In this document: piece by piece, positions 37,173-46,204 of the stretch
How the letters are laid out: the number at the start of each line of letters is the position of its first letter
How positions within the stretch are numbered: position 1 is the stretch's first letter
Origin: Rubidibacter lacunae KORDI 51-2
GTDB taxonomy: Bacteria; Cyanobacteriota; Cyanobacteriia; Cyanobacteriales; Rubidibacteraceae
Direction: 5' to 3'
DNA: 64,000 nucleotides
NCBI RefSeq assembly: GCF_000473895.1
Contig: NZ_ASSJ01000030.1
Coordinates: 1 to 64,000 of the forward strand
Notes under the pieces: generated by a model
The model's input: the letters and a program-made list of their open reading frames with translations, nothing else
Database searches by the model: none
What the model was told of the DNA's origin: nothing
Translations under genes and position numbers: made by a program

Positions 37173-37429
37173 GCCGCTTATCACAACGCAATCGGCCTTG
37201 CTTTCCCCTCATCTCCGAGCTGGCGCGATCGTTAGTTATTGCAGGCATCTCTCCCCAAGAGTTCGAACCAGTTCGGCTTGACTGGGGCGAGATGCTTCTG
37301 TTTTTCTGAAGAACGTCTTTTTAGTCGCGCGGCCGACCCGAAAGTTGGATGACCGTACTTGGAGCTCGTTCGGACGCGGTCTTGCCTTATCTGAAAAGCA
37401 TCAAAAACCAGTAGTGAATTGCCGCATAA

Positions 37430-37810
37430 ATGACAGCTTCAACGCCTGAAATCGCTCCAACCATTGAGTTTTTTCGCGGAATTCCAGAAGAACTAAGCAA
37501 TGTCAGCTTGAGACGCGAGAAGCGAACGGGATTGCGCAACGTATTGATGACCTTCGAACGCCTAAACGCGCTCGAACGCTTTAATAGCTTTACGAAGGAA
37601 TTCTCGCAGAGCCTGAGTCTAATCGATTCTGAAGGCGAGATCGCTGTCGAACCGGACTCAGTGCGGTTCTTTTTTGCCGGCGATGAAGGTGATGAGTTGC
37701 GTCGCGTGGAGTGCAAGTTCGCGATCGAGCGCGACGACCATTGGGACCGGTTCATGCGCTTCATGCAGCGCTACGCAGAAGCCAATGGCATGGCTTACGG
37801 CGATCGCTAA
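37430..37810 (+). CDS. psb28: Photosystem II assembly protein Psb28 family
   Basis: 126-residue peripheral, cytoplasmic-side factor that binds PSII assembly intermediates. Family features: IEFFRGIPEE at the start, LIDSEGEIAVEPDSVRF (about 65-81) and the highly conserved end DDHWDRFMRFMQRYAEANGM. The N-terminal half diverges from typical Psb28-1, so it could be the Psb28-2 paralogue; I leave that open. A single gene downstream of petM on the same strand. Confidence 0.88.
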   Translation: MTASTPEIAPTIEFFRGIPEELSNVSLRREKRTGLRNVLMTFERLNALERFNSFTKEFSQSLSLIDSEGEIAVEPDSVRFFFAGDEGDELRRVECKFAIERDDHWDRFMRFMQRYAEANGMAYGDR

Positions 37811-37893
37811 GCTTCTCGGCTAGGTAGGTCGACAGGATTCGTATGGGGTTGTTTTGGGTCTGAACATCGTTCTGAGCATCGTCAGGGAGCATT

Positions 37894-38820
37894 ATGAAAG
37901 TCGCGATCGCAGGTGCAACGGGTTTTATCGGGTCGCGTTTGGTGCAGATGTTGCACGAGCAGGGGGACGCGATTGTCGTGCTAACGCGCGATGCCAAACA
38001 CGCTTGGCGCGTTTTCCCCGAACGTGCCTTTCCCAACGTCCAAGTTGTCGAGTACGTTCCGACGGATAGTGGGAACTGGCAGCAGTCGCTGTCCGGCTGC
38101 AATGCTGTCGTGAATCTGGCCGGCACCGCAATTGCCGCCGAGCGTTGGACTCCGGAGCGCAAGCAACTGATTTACGACAGTCGGGTGCATACCACCGAGC
38201 GCATCGTGGAAGGGATTGCCAACGCCGAACTCAAGCCGAGCGTTCTAATCAATGCCTCGGCGATCGGTTACTACGGCACGAGCGAAACGGCAACATTCGA
38301 GGAAGCCAGCGCGCCCGGCAACGACTTCCTCGCATCGGTTTGCCAAGACTGGGAAGCGGCTGCCCGCAAAGTTGAGGCGGCGTGCGTGCGTTTGGCGATC
38401 GTGCGCTTCGGCATCGTACTTGGCAATGGCGGCGCGATCGCTAAGCTACTGACCCCATTTCGCCTGTTTGCCGGCGGGCCGCTGGGGTCAGGACATCAGT
38501 GGTTTTCGTGGATTCACCGCGATGACTTGGTGCGGTTCTTGATCGAGGCGATCGCGCGTCCGGACCTGAGCGGAGTCTTCAACGGAACGGCTCCCAACCC
38601 CGTCCGCATGAGCGAACTCTGCGATACGCTTGGGACCGTGCTTAAGCGTCCGTCGTGGTTGCCGGTACCGGGATTCGCGTTGGAAATGTTGCTGGGCGAT
38701 GCGGCTAAGGTTGTCTTGGAAGGCCAGGAAGTGTTGCCGAGAAACATCGAAGCCAGCGGTTTCGAATATCGCTATCCCCAGCTCGAGCCGGCTTTGCAAG
38801 AGATCGTCGCGCAGAGCTAG
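37894..38820 (+). CDS. TIGR01777 family SDR-type epimerase-like protein (YfcH-like)
   Basis: 308 residues, extended short-chain dehydrogenase fold. The dinucleotide motif VAIAGATGFIGSRLVQML is at residues 3-20. NLAGTAIAAERWTPERKQLI (about 76-95), NASAIGYYGTSE (about 122-133, catalytic Tyr) and SGHQWFSWIHRDDLVRFLIE (about 205-224) are the YfcH/SULA-type signatures, and the C-terminal DUF1731 segment (GDAAKVVLEGQEVLPRNIEA) closes the protein. Physiological substrate unknown; plastid/cyanobacterial relatives have been tied to cell-division or epimerase roles. Confidence 0.88.
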   Translation: MKVAIAGATGFIGSRLVQMLHEQGDAIVVLTRDAKHAWRVFPERAFPNVQVVEYVPTDSGNWQQSLSGCNAVVNLAGTAIAAERWTPERKQLIYDSRVHTTERIVEGIANAELKPSVLINASAIGYYGTSETATFEEASAPGNDFLASVCQDWEAAARKVEAACVRLAIVRFGIVLGNGGAIAKLLTPFRLFAGGPLGSGHQWFSWIHRDDLVRFLIEAIARPDLSGVFNGTAPNPVRMSELCDTLGTVLKRPSWLPVPGFALEMLLGDAAKVVLEGQEVLPRNIEASGFEYRYPQLEPALQEIVAQS

Positions 38821-38840
38821 TCGACATCGCAGCGAATGCC

Positions 38841-38948
38841 TCAGCGATCGCGCGTGCTAAAGAACACTGCGGCAAGGACGATCGTACCGAGTAGTGCCAG
38901 CGGCACCCACAGGTCGATCGCGCGAATGGTCTCGGGGGCGGTCAACAT
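38841..38948 (-). CDS. Putative 35-residue single-helix membrane protein
   Basis: A complete small frame (ATG at 38948, TGA ending at 38841) gives MLTAPETIRAIDLWVPLALL then GTIVLAAVFFSTRDR. It has a short polar N-terminus, one transmembrane helix and a positive C-terminus, the layout of small photosynthetic subunits. I do not match it to a named Pet, Psb, Psa or Ndh subunit. No strong ribosome-binding site is seen, so it may be spurious. Confidence 0.45.
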   Translation of the reverse strand: MLTAPETIRAIDLWVPLALLGTIVLAAVFFSTRDR

Positions 38949-39065
38949 GAGCAGTGACGGCTAAGCGAGCGCGGAGGGGCACCCGGCCCGCTAGATAGTA
39001 ACTGCGAGCGGTTGCAACCTAGCAGTGTTTGCAGGGGTTTCGTGATGTCTGGATCGCTCGCAGAG

Positions 39066-40217
39066 TCATTTCATTCCCCCACGCAACATTCTGCCAATCA
39101 CGCTTGCGACTTGTGCGCGCGATTGCCTTTGCCCGCGAGATTGCGGTTGTTGGATGCGCCGTTGGGCGGCGAGGTGTTCCTGCAGCGTGCGGCTGAAAAC
39201 GTGCGTCCCGTCGTACCGCGCGACGAAGAACAAATACTCCGTCTCGGCCGGCGACAGGGTTGCTGCCAAACTTGCCACGCCGGGTGCGGCGATCGGTGTC
39301 GGTGGCAGCCCCGGCATTAGATAAGTGTTGTAGGGCGTCGGCGTGCGGACCTGCGCTAGCGTCAGCGGGCGATCGACAGTTTGCCGAATTTGCAATCCGT
39401 ACTCCACTGTAGGGTCGGCTTCCAGGCGCATGCCTCGTGCCAGACGGTTGGCAAATACCCCAGCAATGAGGGTACGCTCCTCCGCCACGACGGCTTCTTT
39501 TTCAACGATGCTCGCCAGCGTCACCCACCCCAGCAAGCTAGCATCCGTATCCGATCGTTCGTACAGCGGCAGCGCAACGTCCTCAAACCGCATCAACATC
39601 AGCGCGATCGCTGCCTCTGGCGTCACTAGATCCCGCGCCAGGGTGTAGGTATCGGGAAACAAGAAGCCTTCTAAATGCGGCAATTCCGGCGGCAGCCAAG
39701 GGAACTGGTCGTAGGGAATCCGCTCGGTCGCCGCGAGGAACTCTTCGGCATTGAAGAAGCCCAACGCAGCCAACTCCGCGGCCATCTGCCGCCGCGATCT
39801 CCCCTCCGGCACGGCAAACCTCACCGCCGCCACGTCCCCGCGCCAGATGCGATCGGCAATTGTATCTAGGGACTGCTCCCGCGTTAGGGCATAGGTTCCT
39901 GCCTGAAACCCACCCGACCGCTTGTCCCACCGCGTCGCGCGCAGCGTCCACAACCGCCAGGCCAGCGGCGAACGAATCAGACCCCGCGTTGCTAGCTGCT
40001 CCCCAATCGCCTGCGCGGCCGTTCCCGAGGGGATTTCCGCGTACACTACCTCCGGCGCGTCCGTCGCAATCGGTCTTACGGCCGCCAACCACCAGCGCCA
40101 ACCCAGCACCGCTCCGGTTGCAGCAACTGCCAGCATCAGCATCAGTCCGCGGGCGATCGCCACAACGTAGCCCCATTTGCGATCGCCCGCGATGGCAGCC
40201 TGTTGTTGCTCGGTCAC
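39066..40217 (-). CDS. mltG: Endolytic murein transglycosylase MltG (YceG-like)
   Basis: 383-residue inner-membrane protein that cuts nascent glycan strands and ends their elongation. One N-terminal helix (IARGLMLMLAVAATGAVLGW, about 22-41), then a LysM-like segment (IPSGTAAQAIGEQLATRGLI) and the YceG catalytic domain with LASIVEKEAVVAEERTLIAG (catalytic Glu, about 230) and FANRLARGMRLEADPTVEYG. It begins on the base after the DUF3727 stop codon, a tight two-gene operon typical of cyanobacteria. Confidence 0.93.
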   Translation of the reverse strand: MTEQQQAAIAGDRKWGYVVAIARGLMLMLAVAATGAVLGWRWWLAAVRPIATDAPEVVYAEIPSGTAAQAIGEQLATRGLIRSPLAWRLWTLRATRWDKRSGGFQAGTYALTREQSLDTIADRIWRGDVAAVRFAVPEGRSRRQMAAELAALGFFNAEEFLAATERIPYDQFPWLPPELPHLEGFLFPDTYTLARDLVTPEAAIALMLMRFEDVALPLYERSDTDASLLGWVTLASIVEKEAVVAEERTLIAGVFANRLARGMRLEADPTVEYGLQIRQTVDRPLTLAQVRTPTPYNTYLMPGLPPTPIAAPGVASLAATLSPAETEYLFFVARYDGTHVFSRTLQEHLAAQRRIQQPQSRGQRQSRAQVASVIGRMLRGGMK

Positions 40218-40793
40218 TTAGTCGAGATCCTCGAACATCCACTCTTCAAGCACGGGCTGGACCTCGCGGAACTCCTCTGGAGACAGCACTTCTAGTTTTC
40301 CGAAACTCGTTTCTTTGGCAAAAAACAGCAACGGAGCCAGCGGCGTATACACGCCATACTCATCTTTGTTGAAATAAAAACTAGCCAGAAACTGATATTC
40401 TTCCGGGTCGATTGCCGTACCAGCCTCTTCTTCTAACTCGAGCGTTAGGATTTGGCTCTCTTGTACTTCGGGCAACTCGCCCTCAACGGTGGGGGTGAAG
40501 GCCGTGCGCTTAAGCATTAAATTCTGCTCGGCCAGAACTGCACGTGCGTCTGGAAAGACGCGATCTAGGTCGCGATCGTCTTCCAGCAAAATCGCTTCTT
40601 CGGGATCGATCGCTTCATCCCAGGCCACAATCGCGATCGGAGCATCTACAGGCCGCAACAACAAATAGCTAGCACCATTGAGCGCAAACCTCTGCTCGAC
40701 GAAGCATTCCAAAAGACGCCCGTCTTCATCCGTTAGCATGACGCTTTCGGTTTCGGGGTGCTCGTTTTCCTGGGGATATTGCGATGAAGACAT
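40218..40793 (-). CDS. DUF3727 domain protein
   Basis: 191-residue acidic protein conserved in cyanobacteria and plastids. Features: VMLTDEDGRLLECFVEQRFA then YLLLRPVDAPIAIVAWDE, a run of acidic residues in the middle, and LTLELEEEAGTAIDPEEYQF followed by FYFNKDEYGVYTPLAPLLFF. No signal or membrane helix. It is translated immediately ahead of mltG; the gene pair is often conserved, though no mechanism is known to me. Confidence 0.85.
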   Translation of the reverse strand: MSSSQYPQENEHPETESVMLTDEDGRLLECFVEQRFALNGASYLLLRPVDAPIAIVAWDEAIDPEEAILLEDDRDLDRVFPDARAVLAEQNLMLKRTAFTPTVEGELPEVQESQILTLELEEEAGTAIDPEEYQFLASFYFNKDEYGVYTPLAPLLFFAKETSFGKLEVLSPEEFREVQPVLEEWMFEDLD

Positions 40794-40910
40794 AAATTCG
40801 GCGAAGTGCGGCTGTCAGGACGCTACGAGCGTCTCGCTAGCGGGCAAATTGATAACCCTCACTGTAACAGCTCGCTGTCCCTTACTGAAGAAACCTGTTG
40901 TATTGGCGAT

Positions 40911-41738
40911 TCAAATCGGGGATTCCGCCGCTGCGGTGGGGCCGGATAATCCCCCCAGCGCGCGCAGGTATATGAGGCTGCTAGCAGCGGTTAGGTCGAA
41001 TTGCAGCGGGACCACGGTGATATAGCGATCCCGAATCGCGCAGACATCGGTGGGCACCTCATCCGGCAGGTGGAGGTGGTCGGGCTGTTCGATGTCCTCG
41101 ATGGCCTCGCCCGCCAGCCAGTAATAATGCTTGCCACGCGGATCGACGCGCTGCTCGAATTGCTCGATGTAGCGTCGCAGTCCCTGCCGCGCGATCGTCA
41201 CGCCAGCAATTTGTGCGGCTGGCAAGGCCGGAATATTGATGTTGAGCAGTGTCGGCTCGGGAAACTCGGGCAGCCCGCCCGGCGCGACCAGCGACTGCGC
41301 GAAGGCTGCTGCCGCGCTAAAGTCGAAGCTGCCAAAGCTCGCGAGGCTAAACGCGATGCCGGTAATCCCTTCAATCGCGCCTTCCATCGCTGCCGATACT
41401 GTTCCCGAGTACAGTACGTCCGTCCCGAGGTTGGGACCGTGGTTAATGCCCGACAAGACGTAGTCCGGTCGATCGTCCAGTAACGCATGCAGTGCTAACT
41501 TGATACAGTCCGACGGCGTTCCCGAACAAGACCAAGCGCGGACTGCCGGGCTAAATAATCCTTCGATTGCCTGGGCGCGAATGGGCTGGTGTAGCGTCAA
41601 CCCGTGACCGGTGGCGGAGCGCTCGCGATCGGGGCAAACCACGGTCACGGTGTGCCCGGCCGCCGCCAAGCTGTCGGCTAGGGCGCGGACGCCAAGCGCG
41701 AAAATACCGTCGTCGTTCCCGATCAAGAGGTGTGCCAT
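40911..41738 (-). CDS. surE: 5'/3'-nucleotidase SurE
   Basis: 275-residue metal-dependent nucleoside-monophosphate phosphatase. The N-terminal [20 protein letters not shown] holds the metal-binding Asp-Asp pair (residues 9-10). [20 protein letters not shown] (about 36-55), [18 protein letters not shown] and [20 protein letters not shown] then AAMEGAIEG are diagnostic. Divergent from pheS. Confidence 0.95.
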   Translation of the reverse strand: MAHLLIGNDDGIFALGVRALADSLAAAGHTVTVVCPDRERSATGHGLTLHQPIRAQAIEGLFSPAVRAWSCSGTPSDCIKLALHALLDDRPDYVLSGINHGPNLGTDVLYSGTVSAAMEGAIEGITGIAFSLASFGSFDFSAAAAFAQSLVAPGGLPEFPEPTLLNINIPALPAAQIAGVTIARQGLRRYIEQFEQRVDPRGKHYYWLAGEAIEDIEQPDHLHLPDEVPTDVCAIRDRYITVVPLQFDLTAASSLIYLRALGGLSGPTAAAESPI

Positions 41739-41896
41739 GGTGGAAGTCGCGGAGAGAGTTACGGTCTAGACGCAGTCGGCACACATGCCAGCTGTCGGCA
41801 AGAAGAGCAGCGTGCGGTTCGATCGCGTCGCGGACGATCTCGCAGGGCAATTGTCCAGGGTAGATGCGTCGGTACACTAGGAAGCGTCAATAGTTT

Positions 41897-42913
41897 ATGC
41901 TACGCCCCGCGCCCATGTCCGCCTCCGACCTCGAACGCGAACTCGCAGATCTCAAGCAAACCGCGATCGCCGCGATCGCCACCGCTGCCGACCTCGACCG
42001 ACTCGAGCAACTGCGCGTGCAGTTCCTCGGCAAAAAAGGACAGCTTTCGCAAGTGTTGCGCGGCATGGGTAAGCTTTCCACCGACGAGCGTCCGCGCGTC
42101 GGCGCCCGCGCCAACGACGTCAAGCAAGCCCTGCAAACCAGCCTCGAAGGCGCTCGCAATAACCTCGAGGCTGCCGCGATCGCCGCGCAGCTAGCTTCTG
42201 AGACCCTCGACGTTACGCTGCCCGGTGTCGGCCGGCCCCTCGGACGCAAACACCCGCTCAACAGCACGATCGACCGGATGATCGAAATCTTCATCGGTCT
42301 CGGTTACACCGTGGCAGAAGGCTCGGAAATCGAAACCGACTACTACAACTTCGAAGCGCTCAACACGCCCCCAGATCACCCGGCACGGGACATGCAAGAT
42401 ACGTTTTATCTGCCAGGCGGTAAGTTGCTGCGCACGCACACATCTTCCGTACAGATCCGCTACATGGAACGGCACGCCCCCCCGATCCGCATTGCCGCGC
42501 CGGGCCGCGTTTACCGTCGCGACACCGTCGATGCCACACATTCTGCCGTATTCCACCAACTCGAAATTCTGTCGGTCGAAGAGGGACTGAGCTTCACCGA
42601 CCTGCGCGGCACGATCGTAGAGTTTTTGCGCCAGATGTTCGGAACGGAGCTGGAGGTGCGATTCCGTGCCAGCTACTTCCCGTTCACCGAACCCTCGGCT
42701 GAGGTGGACGTCCGCTGGCAGGGCAAGTGGCTAGAAGTACTCGGCTGCGGTATGGTCGATCCGAATGTCCTAAAAGCCGTCGGTTACGACCCCGAGCGCT
42801 ATACCGGCTTTGCTGCTGGTTTTGGCGTCGAGCGTTTTGCTATGGTGTTGCACCGCATGGACGATATCCGCCGCCTCTACGCCAGTGACCTGCGTTTCCT
42901 GCGACAGTTTTAG
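41897..42913 (+). CDS. pheS: Phenylalanyl-tRNA synthetase alpha subunit
   Basis: 338-residue catalytic subunit of the (alpha-beta)2 enzyme. N-terminal coiled coil (about 10-90), then [40 protein letters not shown], the motif-2 region [20 protein letters not shown] and motif 3 [23 protein letters not shown] 41897 is used; MSASDLERE (41915) is an alternative. pheT is not adjacent. Confidence 0.96.
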   Translation: MLRPAPMSASDLERELADLKQTAIAAIATAADLDRLEQLRVQFLGKKGQLSQVLRGMGKLSTDERPRVGARANDVKQALQTSLEGARNNLEAAAIAAQLASETLDVTLPGVGRPLGRKHPLNSTIDRMIEIFIGLGYTVAEGSEIETDYYNFEALNTPPDHPARDMQDTFYLPGGKLLRTHTSSVQIRYMERHAPPIRIAAPGRVYRRDTVDATHSAVFHQLEILSVEEGLSFTDLRGTIVEFLRQMFGTELEVRFRASYFPFTEPSAEVDVRWQGKWLEVLGCGMVDPNVLKAVGYDPERYTGFAAGFGVERFAMVLHRMDDIRRLYASDLRFLRQF

Positions 42914-42951
42914 GGCGCTGCCCCGGCTATCCGGTTTGGTGACTGCGCTCG

Positions 42952-43101
42952 GGGCACACACATACTCGGAATCTCGGCTCAATTTTCGCAACATGCGCGG
43001 CTTAATCTAAATTTGTTAAGTACGGAGAGCGGAGTTCCGGTGCTTCCAGATCGCTGAAACCCCTATCCTGTCGTGAAGTCGAAATGAGTAAGCGTTTGCC
43101 C
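42952..43101 (+). repeat. MITE-like element, copy 2 (complete)
   Basis: 150 bases bounded by imperfect terminal inverted repeats: GGGCACACACATACTC on the left and, read on the minus strand from the right, GGGCAAACGCTTACTC (13 of 16 identical). Similar over its length to 17620-17767 and, for the first 80 bases, to 63921-64000. No ORF and no obvious target-site duplication. It lies between pheS and the rpsD promoter. Confidence 0.8.
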
Positions 43102-43122
43102 TGATAACCGCGTTACGGTTTC

Positions 43123-43152
43123 TTCTCTTGCCGCAGGCTCAGGCGTTATACT
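43123..43152 (+). promoter_or_regulatory. Candidate promoter region of rpsD
   Basis: A TATACT -10-like hexamer at 43147-43152 lies 57 bases before the rpsD ATG, in the context GCGTTATACTGG. Upstream hexamers (TTCTCT, TTGCCG) give poor spacing, so the -35 is unclear. Confidence 0.35.
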
Positions 43153-43208
43153 GGATCGTCTGGGTGCCCGACCTAAAGTATTCGAGGGAAAGCAAAGAGA
43201 GAAGCCGT

Positions 43209-43817
43209 ATGTCGAGATATCGAGGTCCGCGCCTGCGCATCGTGCGTCGTTTGGGTGACTTGCCGGGGTTGTCGCGCAAGACGCCTCGCCGTCAGTATCC
43301 CCCCGGCCAACACGGACAGGCTCGCCGGAAGCGTTCGGAATACGCTATCCGCTTAGAAGAAAAACAGAAGTTGCGCTTCAACTACGGCGTTTCCGAGAAG
43401 CAGCTCATCGGTTATGTGAAGCGGGCACGTCGTTCTACGGGTTCGACGGGGCAGTCGCTTCTGGAACTATTAGAGATGCGCTTGGACAATACGGTATTCC
43501 GGATGGGCATGGCCGGAACGATTCCCGGCGCCCGCCAGTTGGTCAACCACGGTCACGTGACGGTCAACGGTCGTAAGATGAACATCCCCAGCTACCAATG
43601 CGTGCCAGGCGACGTGATTGCAATTCGAGATACAGACCGCTCGAAGGATTTGGTCCGCCGCAACATGGAATATCCGGGTTTGGCAAACTTGCCCAGCCAC
43701 CTGACCTTCGATAAAGACAAGCTGGTCGGACAAGTAAATGGCGTGGTCGAGCGCGAGTGGGTTGCGTTACCGATCAACGAACTACTCGTGGTCGAGTATT
43801 ACTCGCGGAAGGTCTAG
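43209..43817 (+). CDS. rpsD: 30S ribosomal protein S4
   Basis: 202-residue primary 16S rRNA-binding protein. Start at [20 protein letters not shown]; the frame upstream is not part of S4. The S4 RNA-binding domain is [20 protein letters not shown], then [20 protein letters not shown]. Ends with [14 protein letters not shown]. Stand-alone gene with its own terminator, as in other cyanobacteria. Confidence 0.98.
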   Translation: MSRYRGPRLRIVRRLGDLPGLSRKTPRRQYPPGQHGQARRKRSEYAIRLEEKQKLRFNYGVSEKQLIGYVKRARRSTGSTGQSLLELLEMRLDNTVFRMGMAGTIPGARQLVNHGHVTVNGRKMNIPSYQCVPGDVIAIRDTDRSKDLVRRNMEYPGLANLPSHLTFDKDKLVGQVNGVVEREWVALPINELLVVEYYSRKV

Positions 43818-43882
43818 ACCCAGATATCGAGTGACGGGCCTTCCACCCGCCTCGAGACTGGTTGGAATCTCGATACGGTATT

Positions 43883-43911
43883 GGGAGCAGGTGTCTTTAG
43901 CACCTGCTCCC
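43883..43911 (+). terminator. Strong hairpin terminator after rpsD
   Basis: Arms GGGAGCAGGTG and CACCTGCTCCC, 11 perfect base pairs with a 7-base loop, followed by TTCATCAT. It lies between convergent rpsD and glk and may serve both. Confidence 0.75.
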
Positions 43912-43990
43912 TTCATCATAGGTCGTTCTCGGGCGAGTAGAGTCGGTTGCGAACTTGCTAGCAGATGCAGTCGGAGCCAGCGCCAAGACC

Positions 43991-45004
43991 CTACTTCAGG
44001 GCATACTGTACCGAGCCGAGCAATCCAACTTGCGGATTGAGGATGACATGCACTGGGACGGCATTGAGGATCGGGCTGACGCGACCCTTGCTTTTGAATA
44101 CGCGTTCGAAGCGATCGCTTTGCAGCAGCGGCAAAATCTTAGCGGCAATGCCCCCGGCAATATAAAGTCCGCCGTAAGGCAAAAACTTCAGCGCGAGGTT
44201 GCCGGCTTCTGCTGCATAAGCCTCCACAAACATCTCCATGGTTTTAGCGCAAAGGCGATCGGCTTCGCCCGCAGCCGCCTGAGAGATTGTGGCTGCCGGA
44301 TCCTCTGTCGGTTCTTGACGTTCCCAAGCTTTAATGATTTCGCAAACATGCGGCGATTCGGGGGCGAACTGCACGTCGCGGAGAAAGCGGTAGATCGACA
44401 CGATGCCCTGCCCGGAGACAACCCGCTCGACAGAAACGCGTTCGATGTGGTTGGTTTTGCGGATGTGCTCGCTCAAGGCGAACTCTAGTTCATTGCGCGG
44501 CGCGAAGTCAGCGTGACCGCCTTCTGTTGCAAATACTTCAAAACCGCCGTTTGCTTCCGGAACCAAGAATCCTTCGCCCAACCCGGTACCCGCTCCCAAC
44601 ACCCCGATCGGGGCGCGCTGCACCGGGGCATCTAGTAACGTTACTCGATCTTCGTCGGCCAGGTTCAGGATACCGTAGCTAACTGCTGCGAAATCGTTCA
44701 ACAACCGCACCCGCGCGATACCTAACTCCCGTGCGAGGCGATCGCTTTGTAGGCGCCAGTCGATGTTGGTGAGTTGCGAGGTTTGATTGACGACCGGACC
44801 GGCAATCGCAAAGCAGGCCGTCTCCGGTAGCGGTTGCTCGGCGTCCGCTTGGAATTCGCGCACCATCGGCACCAAGTCCGGATATTGCTGCGAGGGAAAC
44901 GTCGCTTCGGCGATCGTCGTATAGGTGCTACTCCCCGCTGTTGCCTTGATCGTCCGCAAAATCGTCTTAGTTCCGCCGATATCGCCCGCAATCAATCGTG
45001 TCAT
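43991..45004 (-). CDS. glk: Glucokinase
   Basis: 337-residue ATP-dependent glucose kinase of the bacterial Glk (ROK-distinct) group. The phosphate-1 motif LIAGDIGGTKTILRTI is at residues 4-19; NIDWRLQSDRLARELGIARV, LLNDFAAVSYGI (catalytic Asp) and VLGAGTGLGEGFLVP follow; EGGHADFAPRNELEFAL and LYIAGGIAAKILPL are typical. Converges with rpsD. Confidence 0.94.
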   Translation of the reverse strand: MTRLIAGDIGGTKTILRTIKATAGSSTYTTIAEATFPSQQYPDLVPMVREFQADAEQPLPETACFAIAGPVVNQTSQLTNIDWRLQSDRLARELGIARVRLLNDFAAVSYGILNLADEDRVTLLDAPVQRAPIGVLGAGTGLGEGFLVPEANGGFEVFATEGGHADFAPRNELEFALSEHIRKTNHIERVSVERVVSGQGIVSIYRFLRDVQFAPESPHVCEIIKAWERQEPTEDPAATISQAAAGEADRLCAKTMEMFVEAYAAEAGNLALKFLPYGGLYIAGGIAAKILPLLQSDRFERVFKSKGRVSPILNAVPVHVILNPQVGLLGSVQYALK

Positions 45005-45082
45005 GTGACCGCTCCTCGTGGGTTCGCCGCAAACGCGTTCCGCCTGCGCCTCGTATCCAGCGCATACTGCCTAGCGCCATCT

Positions 45083-45730
45083 CTAATTGAACCGGACAAC
45101 CGACTCCGTTTCACTCAGGTGCGATGTATCGCCCGCTAACTCGAGCTCCCATCCCTGGGATTGGCGTACGACCTTAACCAGGCAACATAGAGCAGCGTTA
45201 ATGTCCGGCGTGCCGCCCACCAAACCGCGAGCCGTCCCGATGACCGACGCACCGTGGCCCACGAGGAGTAAGTCTTCGCAGAACTCCTCAGCGAGCAGCC
45301 GGGCGGTCTCACCGGTGCGCACTGCGACCTCGGTATCGCTTTCGGGGTAACTAGCGATCGCCCGCGAGGTATAGCCGGTATCCACGCGCGGGAAGCGCTC
45401 CTTGAGAGCTGCCAGCGACAAACGCTCGGGCTCCTCGTGCATCCAGCAGGGATTCAACCACTCGCTCAATCCTGCTTCCAAGGCGATCGGCAGGTCCAAC
45501 GCTTCGGCAACGAGATGGGCTGTTTGTACCGTACGTAAAAATGGCGACGCAAAAATCCGACCGATGCCCTCGTTGCGGAGGCGATCGCCGAGCTGTCGTG
45601 CCTGGACGATCCCGTCTTCAGAAAGATGAGGGTCGTAGGGTCGCGGGGCGGTTTTAAACCAGGCTGGGTTGACGAAATCGTAGCGGTTGCCATGGCGGGC
45701 AATCCAAACGGTCTGCGATGGAGAAACCAT
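45083..45730 (-). CDS. Histidine phosphatase (phosphoglycerate-mutase-like) family protein
   Basis: 215 residues with the RHG phosphatase motif IARHGNR (about 12-18), the AxPxxR-type block IFASPFLRTVQTAHLVAEAL (about 58-77), GLSEWLNPCWMHEE and the second-His motif DLLLVGHGASVIGTARGLVG. Substrate unknown; members dephosphorylate sugars, phosphoproteins or small molecules. Confidence 0.88.
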   Translation of the reverse strand: MVSPSQTVWIARHGNRYDFVNPAWFKTAPRPYDPHLSEDGIVQARQLGDRLRNEGIGRIFASPFLRTVQTAHLVAEALDLPIALEAGLSEWLNPCWMHEEPERLSLAALKERFPRVDTGYTSRAIASYPESDTEVAVRTGETARLLAEEFCEDLLLVGHGASVIGTARGLVGGTPDINAALCCLVKVVRQSQGWELELAGDTSHLSETESVVRFN

Positions 45731-45763
45731 GACGCGTGAGTCCGGCAGAGAACATCGCGACTA

Positions 45764-45928
45764 CTATAGTCGAGAGTCGGGCGCGCGTCACACCGCCTAG
45801 CGGCAGGTACGCGATCGCCTCCAGGGGAAGCGAACCCCTGACTCTGGCCGATCGGTCGCCACCGAACGTCAGAATCGCACTGCTAGAAACACCGCACCGA
45901 TATCGTACCGACGGTTGCGCTGTCATCA
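45764..45928 (-). repeat. Second copy of repeat R2
   Basis: 165 bases on the minus strand matching 20207-20372 at about 70 percent with at most one or two small gaps. Read in the frame of the acidic secreted protein it preserves NDDSATVGTISVRCF-stop, equivalent to the DDDSAAGGTVPVLSF-stop of the intact gene, so it is a relic of that gene's 3' end plus its downstream flank. Confidence 0.7.
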
Positions 45929-45943
45929 TTACTACCTAACCGG

Positions 45944-46036
45944 GCACGTCGATTAATTCGCTCAGGACCGAGGTGCGGCACGGCAGCATGGGTATTTCAG
46001 ACACCAACACGCCACAATCCGGCAATTTTTCGAGGT
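45944..46036 (-). repeat. Second copy of repeat R1
   Basis: 93 bases on the minus strand matching 19651-19743 (66 of 93 identical). Only 15 bases separate it from the R2 copy, against 463 in the other locus. Together with 45764-45928 and the tandem repeat at 46088-46133 it fills most of the gap before the PBP2 gene. Confidence 0.7.
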
Positions 46037-46087
46037 GCCCTGTAGCCACATAATAAATCAATAAAATTTTTTTCCTCGGCGTGCCTC

Positions 46088-46133
46088 ATTTCACCGAGCA
46101 GGACTAATTTATTTCATCGAGCAGGACTATATT
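46088..46133 (+). repeat. Tandem 23-bp repeat upstream of the PBP2 gene
   Basis: Two adjacent 23-base units sharing ATTTCA-(C/T)-CGAGCAGGACTA, 20 of 23 identical, ending 71 bases before the PBP2 ATG. Could be a double operator or a simple local duplication. Confidence 0.5.
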
Positions 46134-46204
46134 GCCCAACCGCACTATTTACTGCACTAATCTTAATCTGGAACCCCTGCGGACCGTTCCGCCACCGATC
46201 GCCT

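Noticed and set aside
37255-37280. T-loop-like GTTCGAACC suggesting a tRNA
   Set aside because: No acceptor, D or anticodon stems around it; no tRNA cloverleaf was found anywhere in the window.
45654-45929. 91-codon minus-strand frame in the gap before PBP2
   Set aside because: It covers repeat R2 in a frame different from the relic coding frame; similarity to the other locus is nucleotide-level.
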